A stretch of 64,000 nt of DNA from JAICUY01 sp038250515. GTDB taxonomy: Bacteria; Chloroflexota; Limnocylindria; QHBO01. The notes beneath the pieces were generated by a model that saw only the letters and a program-made list of their open reading frames with translations, was not told the DNA's origin and did not search any database. Of the stretch, positions 59,043 through 64,000 are shown in pieces. Numbering within the stretch: position 1 is the first letter of the stretch; the number at the start of each line of letters is the position of its first letter. The translations under genes were made by a program, and so were the position numbers. The stretch covers positions 1-64,000 of the forward strand of contig JBBSCG010000004.1 in NCBI GenBank assembly GCA_038250515.1, read 5' to 3'.

Positions 59043-59048
59043 ATCCTA
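59043..59048 (-). promoter_or_regulatory. -10 hexamer of the coenzyme A operon
   Basis: TAGGAT on the minus strand, 7 nt before the GTG at 59035. Confidence 0.5.
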
Positions 59049-59131
59049 GCAGTCGACCGATGCGTGCCAGCCCGTATCGGTCAGGTGCTAGACTCGCCGA
59101 CGATCCACCGCCCAACGCCTGAGAGTGCCCG

Positions 59132-59614
59132 ATGTCCGAGGCGCGAGCCAAGCTCTACATCAACACCGGCGTCGTCACCAATCGCAGCGACATCTACAAC
59201 ATCCTGCGTCCGCTGCTCAAGCAGACGGTCACCTACACCTACTATCGCGGCAACCAGGTGACGAGCAGCGGCACGGGCTGGGTCGAGCGGCTGGTCGTCG
59301 ATCACCCCGAGATCGCGAGCTACTTCACTCCGCTGGCAATCTGCCTGAACCTCGACTCGTTCGACTATCTACAGTTCGACACGACCTCGGAGCAGTTGCT
59401 GGTCTACACGCTGGTGATCGGGAGCGAGCGAGTGGTGATGGAGTTCGCCGCCGCACCGCGGCTCGGCGAGGTTGATGAGCTTCAGCCGAACGGCCGGCCG
59501 CTGCCACGCAATGCCGACGAGCTCGCTCGCGATCTGCGCTTCATCCAGATGGAGCTCAGCATGTCGTCGGACGCTTCCGACGCGACCGATGAGGACGAGG
59601 ACTCGACGCGGTGA
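59132..59614 (+). CDS. Conserved protein of unknown function
   Basis: A 160-residue protein without signal peptide. It is predicted to be alpha/beta (KLYINTGVVTNRSDIYNIL, FDYLQFDTTSEQLLVYTL) with a negatively charged C-terminal tail (SDASDATDEDEDS). No family is recognised. It is the first gene of a probable operon; its last 4 nt overlap the M16 peptidase gene (GTGA). Confidence 0.7.
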   Translation: MSEARAKLYINTGVVTNRSDIYNILRPLLKQTVTYTYYRGNQVTSSGTGWVERLVVDHPEIASYFTPLAICLNLDSFDYLQFDTTSEQLLVYTLVIGSERVVMEFAAAPRLGEVDELQPNGRPLPRNADELARDLRFIQMELSMSSDASDATDEDEDSTR

Positions 59615-60936
59615 GCGTCGGCCTCGCGGCCGTCGGACAGGCCTTCGAACGCAGCGTGCTGCCCAACGGCATGCGGGTGCTGACCCAGCCGATGCCGACC
59701 GCCCGTTCCATCTCGGTGGCGCTCTTCGTGGGGGTCGGCTCGCGCCACGAGACCGATGAGCAGGCGGGGCTCTCCCACCTGCTCGAGCACCTCGTCTTCA
59801 AGGGCACGCGCGGCTATCCCGATGCCGGCAGCCTGTCCGAGGCGATCGAGGGCAGCGGCGGAAGCGTCAACGCCTCGACCGATCGCGAGCTGACCGTCTA
59901 CTCCTCGCGCGTGCCGCGGTCGCAGGCGGCGCGTGGCCTGGAGGTCGTTGCTGAGCTGGCGCTGCGTCCGCTGCTGCGCCACGCGGACCTGGTGGCCGAG
60001 AAGCCGGTCATCGTCGATGAGATCCGCATGTACGTCGACTCGCCGGGCGATCACATCTTCAGCCTGTTCGACGAGACGCTCTTCGCGGGCCATCCGCTCG
60101 GCCGGGAGATTGCCGGCACGCCGCGGAGCGTGCGTCGCGCCTCGCGGGCCTCGGCCGCCGCGCACTGGCGACGCTGCTACCGGCCGCAGCACCTGGTCTT
60201 GGCCGTTGCCGGTGCGATCGAGCATGACGAGGTGTTGCGTGCGGTCGAAGCCTGGTGGGACGACGAGACGACCGATTGGTTGGCCGATGCCACGGCCGAG
60301 GGATCGGACGGTGTCGCCGGGCTGGGGCCGCCGCGCTTCGGCGCGGAGGGTGTCGTGCGCGTCGTGCACCGTGGCCTGGCGCAGGGGAACCTGTGCCTCG
60401 GCATGCCCGGCGCCGCGCGCGACGATCCGGACCGCTGGGCGCTCGACCTGCTCGGCACGGTGCTCGGCGACGGCATGAGCAGCCGCCTCTTCCTGGAGCT
60501 GCGCGAGCGCCGATCGCTCGCCTACGACGTTTCGACCTTCGCCGCCACCTACGCCGACTGCGGCACGTTCGGCGTGCATGCCGGCTTCGATCCGGACCAG
60601 GCGGAGCAGGTCGTGGTCGCGATCCGCGAGCAGCTCGAGCGAGTGGTCCAGGAGCCGGTGACTGCCGCGGAGCTCGGACGTGCATTGGCCTACACCCGCG
60701 GCCGGCTCGAGCTGCGCATGGAGGAGACCGCGGCCGTCGCCTCATGGCTCGGAACCGGCGAGAGCCTGCTGCCGCGGATCATGAGCGTCGAGGAGGTCGT
60801 CGAGCGCCTCGAGTCCGTCACCACCGACGACATGCTGCGCGTGGCACGTCGGTTTCTTGCGCCGCAGCACGCGCGGCTGGCGTTGCTGGGTCCGTTCAAG
60901 TCGGCCCGGCGTTTCGGGCGAGCACTCGCCGCATGA
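59611..60936 (+). CDS. M16-family zinc peptidase
   Basis: A 441-residue peptidase. The inverted zinc motif is HLLEH (H56, E59, H60) in SHLLEHLVFKGT, with a downstream Glu. The C-terminal half is the inactive-like repeat (GRLELRMEETAAVASW). It is probably cytoplasmic and dimeric, like processing-peptidase-like PqqL/YmxG proteins. It overlaps the next gene by 4 nt. Confidence 0.9.
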   Translation: MSVGLAAVGQAFERSVLPNGMRVLTQPMPTARSISVALFVGVGSRHETDEQAGLSHLLEHLVFKGTRGYPDAGSLSEAIEGSGGSVNASTDRELTVYSSRVPRSQAARGLEVVAELALRPLLRHADLVAEKPVIVDEIRMYVDSPGDHIFSLFDETLFAGHPLGREIAGTPRSVRRASRASAAAHWRRCYRPQHLVLAVAGAIEHDEVLRAVEAWWDDETTDWLADATAEGSDGVAGLGPPRFGAEGVVRVVHRGLAQGNLCLGMPGAARDDPDRWALDLLGTVLGDGMSSRLFLELRERRSLAYDVSTFAATYADCGTFGVHAGFDPDQAEQVVVAIREQLERVVQEPVTAAELGRALAYTRGRLELRMEETAAVASWLGTGESLLPRIMSVEEVVERLESVTTDDMLRVARRFLAPQHARLALLGPFKSARRFGRALAA

Positions 60937-61688
60937 GCGGACCGGTGGAGGAGTACCTCATCGACCTCATCCCGGACGACCTCGCGCTCGGCCGGACGCA
61001 GATGGCCTCCGGGCTGGCCTCGCTGGCCGAGGCGACCTTGCGCCGTCGCATTGCACGGCTGGAGCTCGAGGGCCCCGGCGCGCTCGAGGAGATCGACGTC
61101 GCCCGCGGCCTGCTCGCGGAGTCGCTGTGGCGACAGCAGCGGCCACTGGCCGCGGGCGCTGCCCTGGAGGCGATCCGCGGCTCGAGCCTGGAGCGGCGCC
61201 GGCCATTGCTGATGCTGATCGAGGCCGAAGCCTCGGCAGCGTCGGGGCAGCCGGATCGCGCCGCGGCGCTCATGGAGCGCGTGCTGGGAGCCGTCGGCGT
61301 CGACGAGGCGTGGCGCCTGCGCGCCGGTGTCCCGACACGCCTCGCCTGGCCGTTGCCCGCGTCATTGCGCCCCGGCGCCCGGCGTGCCACGGCGCCGGCG
61401 GCACCGGTCAGCAGCGAGCCGGCGCCCGAGCGCACGGCTGCCGCGCACGCTCGCCTCGAAGGAGCGCGGCAGGCCTACGCCGCCGGTGCCGAGGAGTTCG
61501 GCGATCGGGAGCTGGGCGTGGCGCTGCGCCTGGATCCGCGTATCGGTCTCGAGGGCGTGGCGCTCATCGAGCCGACACTCGGCGAGGAGCCGCCCGCGGG
61601 GCGTCTGCTACTCTACGGCGACCTGCTGCGGGCCGCCGGCCGGCACGCCGACTCGTCGGCCGCCTATGACCGCGCCGCCCGAGCCTGA
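60933..61688 (+). CDS. TPR-like helical protein of unknown function
   Basis: A 251-residue protein of alternating helical repeats (ALEEIDVARGLLAESLWRQQ, LMLIEAEASAASGQPDRAAA) that resembles TPR solenoids, followed by an Ala/Pro linker and a second repeat part. The ATG overlaps the M16 stop. Function unknown; perhaps a scaffold. Confidence 0.65.
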   Translation: MSGPVEEYLIDLIPDDLALGRTQMASGLASLAEATLRRRIARLELEGPGALEEIDVARGLLAESLWRQQRPLAAGAALEAIRGSSLERRRPLLMLIEAEASAASGQPDRAAALMERVLGAVGVDEAWRLRAGVPTRLAWPLPASLRPGARRATAPAAPVSSEPAPERTAAAHARLEGARQAYAAGAEEFGDRELGVALRLDPRIGLEGVALIEPTLGEEPPAGRLLLYGDLLRAAGRHADSSAAYDRAARA

Positions 61689-61714
61689 ACCCTATTTCAG
61701 ACCCAAGGAGCGGC

Positions 61715-62170
61715 ATGGAACGAACTCTCGTGCTGGTCAAGCCGGATGGCGTGCAACGCGGCCTCATCGGTCAAATCCTGGCCCGATTCGAACGCAAGGG
61801 CCTCAAGGTGGTCGGCCTGCGACTGTTGACGGTGCCCCGCGCGATGGCCGAGCGCCACTACGCGGTCCACGCCGGCAAACCGTTCTACCCCGGGCTCGTC
61901 GACTTCATCACCTCAGGCCCGGTCGCCGCCTTCGCCCTCGAAGGGCCCGATGCGATCACGACCGTTCGCCGCCTGGTCGGCAAGACCATGCCCAACGAGG
62001 CGGACGCCGGCACGATCCGCGGCGATTTCGGCATCAGCGCGCTGCGCAACCTGATCCATGCGTCGGATGCGCCCGAAACGGCGGCCGAGGAGCTCGGCCT
62101 GTGGTTCGAGAGCGGTCAGCTGCTCGACTACGCGCGGGATGTGGACGCCTGGATCGTGGCCGAGGACTAG
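61715..62170 (+). CDS. ndk: Nucleoside diphosphate kinase
   Basis: A 151-residue kinase. The phosphohistidine is H115 in RNLIHASDA, and the substrate site is in VLVKPDGVQRGLIG and GKTMPNEADAGTIRGDFG. A Shine-Dalgarno AAGGAG precedes the ATG. It equalises nucleotide triphosphate pools. The C-terminal part of the gene is also read antisense by the signal peptidase frame. Confidence 0.96.
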   Translation: MERTLVLVKPDGVQRGLIGQILARFERKGLKVVGLRLLTVPRAMAERHYAVHAGKPFYPGLVDFITSGPVAAFALEGPDAITTVRRLVGKTMPNEADAGTIRGDFGISALRNLIHASDAPETAAEELGLWFESGQLLDYARDVDAWIVAED

Positions 62171-62893
62171 CGCCGGCTGGGCGGCGGGTGCCAGGCCACG
62201 CGCGGGCGATGCGGCGGCGGGGGACTCCTGTGGTTGTCCCGAGAGTCCCGGATACGTCGGGCGCTCGATGAAGCCGACGCGATCAAGCGGGAAGTAGCGC
62301 AGCCAGGCGCGCCCGATGATCGCGTCACGGCCGATTGGTCCGAACACGCGCGAATCTTCGCTCTTCTCCCGGTTGTCGCCCATCACGAAGTAGCTGCCGT
62401 CGGGGATCGTCCACGTGCTCTCAGGGTTCGGCCCGTGATTCTGGGTCGGCACCGGGCGGCCGTCGCCGGTTCGCGCAACGTACGGCTCCTCGATGTGCAC
62501 CGTTTCGCCGTTCGGCGGCGTGACCAGGACGCGGCCGTTCTCCAGTCGGACCGTGTCGCCGGGCAGGCCGATGATGCGCTTGATGAACGGAATGCCGCCC
62601 TGCTCGTAGCCCGACGGCGGGTGAAAGACGATGACGTCGCCGAGCTGGTAGTCGCCGAAGCGCGGCGTCACCTTTTCGATCAGGACGTAGTCGCTCGGCG
62701 TGATGGTCGGCAACATCGACTCCTGCTGCACCTCGAACGGCTGCGCGACGAAGTTGTGGATCAGCAGGTAGATGACGAGGGTGAGGACAAGCGTTTCGAT
62801 GATCTCGAAGGCGCAGCCGAAACCTCTGCGCGAGGGGCGCTCGCTGTCGGCGGGCGTGCCGTCGCTGCTGGTCTGGTTGGGGGCGTAGGTCAT
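61913..62893 (-). CDS. lepB: Signal peptidase I with a C-terminal extension antisense to ndk
   Basis: A 326-residue frame. One helix (FEIIETLVLTLVIYLLIHNF) anchors it; the catalytic Ser is S59 in QQESMLPTI and the Lys is K105 in FIKRIIGLPGD, followed by GDNREKSEDSRVFG. The family ends near residue 220; the remaining residues 242-326 are antisense to ndk and lack family character. Probably the natural stop was lost by frameshift. The ATG at 62893 has a GGAG site; a start 42 nt upstream is less likely. Confidence 0.9.
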   Translation of the reverse strand: MTYAPNQTSSDGTPADSERPSRRGFGCAFEIIETLVLTLVIYLLIHNFVAQPFEVQQESMLPTITPSDYVLIEKVTPRFGDYQLGDVIVFHPPSGYEQGGIPFIKRIIGLPGDTVRLENGRVLVTPPNGETVHIEEPYVARTGDGRPVPTQNHGPNPESTWTIPDGSYFVMGDNREKSEDSRVFGPIGRDAIIGRAWLRYFPLDRVGFIERPTYPGLSGQPQESPAAASPARGLAPAAQPALVLGHDPGVHIPRVVEQLTALEPQAELLGRRFGRIRRMDQVAQRADAEIAADRAGVRLVGHGLADQAANGRDRIGPFEGEGGDRA

Positions 62894-62961
62894 CGGCGCT
62901 CCGTGGGGCGATGGGATGCGGGCGGCCGGTAGCATACCCCACGCCGGGCATCGGTCGAGGC

Positions 62962-62967
62962 TAGACT
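62962..62967 (+). promoter_or_regulatory. -10 hexamer for leaderless phosphatase transcript
   Basis: TAGACT, 6 nt before ATG 62974. Confidence 0.5.
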
Positions 62968-62973
62968 CCGGTC

Positions 62974-63654
62974 ATGGGCAGTCTCATCCTGGTCCGCCAC
63001 TCGACGACCGCCGCGAGTGCCAGTGGTCGCAACCTCGGGAGCCGGGACGATTCTCCGCTGGCGCCGGCCGGGGTCACGCTTGCGGACGGGCTCGCGGCGA
63101 CGCTCGTCGCGGAGCTCATGGAGCTGCCACATGACTCGATCAGGCTGCTGAGCAGCCCCACTCAGCGCTGCCGCCAGACGATGGAACCGGTCGCCCGCTT
63201 ACTGGGGATTGACCCGAGCGCCGTCGAGGTGGAGCCCGGTCTGATCGAGCTTGACTACGGCGACTGGGACGGCCTGACCGCCGATGAGTGCCTGGAGCGC
63301 GACCCGGAGCTGCGTCGAGCGTGGATCGCCGACCCGTATCACATCCGCTGCCCGCAAGGCGAGAGCGGCGAGGACGCGGCGCGCCGCGCCTTCCCGGTCT
63401 TTCATGCGATTGAGGCGTGGCTCGCCGACGATCGCGCACGCTGCGCCATCGTGGTCGCGCACAACCACGTCAACCGTTTGCGCCTCACCGCCCTGCTGGC
63501 ATGGCCCATGCGTGACTACCGACGACGCGTCGTGCAGGATCCCGCCGGTTACAGCCTCATCAGCTACGGCGCCGGGCTGCCCGGCATGCGACGCATCAAC
63601 GCACCGGCATCGCTGACTGTCCCGCTGGGGACTGAGCAAGCGCCGGCCGTATAA
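62974..63654 (+). CDS. Histidine phosphatase superfamily protein
   Basis: A 226-residue protein. The phosphohistidine is H9 in ILVRHSTTA, with the second His in IVVAHNHVNR and the Arg in LLSSPTQRCRQTM. A canonical RHG is RHS here. Members dephosphorylate sugar phosphates or alpha-ribazole phosphate. TAGACT lies 6 nt before the ATG. Confidence 0.88.
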   Translation: MGSLILVRHSTTAASASGRNLGSRDDSPLAPAGVTLADGLAATLVAELMELPHDSIRLLSSPTQRCRQTMEPVARLLGIDPSAVEVEPGLIELDYGDWDGLTADECLERDPELRRAWIADPYHIRCPQGESGEDAARRAFPVFHAIEAWLADDRARCAIVVAHNHVNRLRLTALLAWPMRDYRRRVVQDPAGYSLISYGAGLPGMRRINAPASLTVPLGTEQAPAV

Positions 63655-63655
63655 T
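63650..63655 (+). promoter_or_regulatory. -10 hexamer of rpoN
   Basis: Consensus TATAAT overlapping the phosphatase stop, about 50 nt before the rpoN ATG. A GAGG site precedes that ATG. Confidence 0.55.
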
Positions 63656-63704
63656 CGGTTCAAGCGGCTCTGCGCGGGGCCGATTCTTCCAGCCCTGAGG
63701 TGAC

Positions 63705-64000
63705 ATGTCGCTCGATCTCAAGCAGCAGATGCAGCCAGCGATGCATCTCAAGGTCACGCCCAAACAGATCGCCGCGAACTACATCCTGCAGATGAGCTCG
63801 ATGGAGCTCCAGGAGGCGATCAGCCAGGAGCTCGACGAGAATCCTGCCCTCGAGATGGAGGAGCTGCAGAGCTGTCCCATCTGCGGCTCGCCGGTCGTCG
63901 GCAACTACTGCACCGAGTGCATGCCGCGCAAGGCAAACGATGGCGATCCGGCCGATTCGGCGGTCGATGAGCTTCCCGCCGACTCCCAGCAGCGTCTCCG
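63705..64000 (+). CDS. rpoN: RNA polymerase sigma-54 factor, N-terminal part (3' truncated)
   Basis: An open frame running off the window end, 98 codons long. Residues 1-51 are the sigma-54 activator-interacting region: LKQQMQPAMHLKVTPKQIAA, then LQEAISQELDENPALEMEE. A zinc ribbon with Cys 57, 60, 69 and 72 (CPICG and CTEC) is inserted after it, which classical RpoN lacks. The start has GAGG 6 nt upstream. Confidence 0.9.
   Translation, partial: MSLDLKQQMQPAMHLKVTPKQIAANYILQMSSMELQEAISQELDENPALEMEELQSCPICGSPVVGNYCTECMPRKANDGDPADSAVDELPADSQQRL

Noticed and set aside
1..64000. tRNA and rRNA genes
   Set aside because: I searched by eye for T-loop GTTCGAATC-type sequences and rRNA motifs and found none convincing; a covariance-model scan would be decisive.

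Overview
The window is a high-GC bacterial chromosome segment with dense, mostly single-copy housekeeping genes, many 1-4 nt gene overlaps, and no rRNA, tRNA, CRISPR array or intact insertion sequence that I could see. Gene content suggests an uncultured, terrestrial- or freshwater-type Chloroflexota (Limnocylindria-like), with an actinobacterium as the main alternative. Pointers are an ArsA-type ATPase with an HSP20-like tail, a mycothiol-ligase-like cysteinyl ligase, a zinc-ribbon RpoN, a Trp T-box, and methylmalonyl-CoA mutase with MeaB. Taxonomy is inference only. Many genes have a TAnnnT -10 hexamer 5-8 nt before the start codon and no Shine-Dalgarno sequence, which points to common leaderless transcripts.

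Layout. 1-5.2 kb: ArsA end, small proteins, M28 peptidase, a glycosyltransferase carrying a CysRS-like tail, a 2Fe-2S thioredoxin-like ferredoxin, an excisionase-type HTH and a TPR-rhomboid protease. 5.4-10.7 kb: a coupled cassette encoding a Tat-exported 10-cysteine peptide, an FtsX/MacB-type permease, a MauE-like membrane redox protein, an anchored CPPC thioredoxin, a PadR regulator and the ABC ATPase; this is the best candidate for an undescribed system. 10.9-15.7 kb: a promoter and Trp-specific T-box leader driving trpD, a trpC-trpF-trpB triple fusion and trpA. 15.7-27 kb: dienelactone hydrolase, an FTR1 iron permease under a DtxR/IdeR-type box, an acyl-CoA dehydrogenase, envelope proteins, a cysteinyl-ligase and a SpoIID-like exported protein. 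27-35.6 kb: 5'-3' exonuclease, a decayed glycosyltransferase, methylmalonyl-CoA mutase, acyl-ACP desaturase, a glutamate-dehydrogenase paralogue lacking catalytic lysines, a phosphotriesterase-family hydrolase, a MerR gene with a truncated permease, and a palm-less PolX/PHP protein.

35.7-45.3 kb: cold-shock protein, dodecin, a novel-looking RHH/AT-hook/HARE-HTH protein, a TPM-domain membrane protein with a C-terminal deletion-frameshift, an RlpA-like exported protein, a DUF1684 protein and a complete glycine-betaine-type ABC importer. 45.4-54 kb: folE, the B12 subunit of methylmalonyl-CoA mutase with its MeaB chaperone, and a fatty-acid oxidation operon (hydroxyacyl-CoA dehydrogenase, acyl-CoA dehydrogenase, acyl-CoA ligase) followed by thiolase and a normal glutamate dehydrogenase. 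54-64 kb: a BioD/DRTGG protein, the coenzyme A operon coaX-coaBC-panC, an M16 peptidase group, ndk, signal peptidase I, a histidine phosphatase and the 5' end of rpoN.

Together the genes describe a heterotroph that burns fatty acids and propionyl-type units, makes its own tryptophan, CoA and tetrahydrofolate precursors, imports compatible solutes and tightly controls iron uptake.
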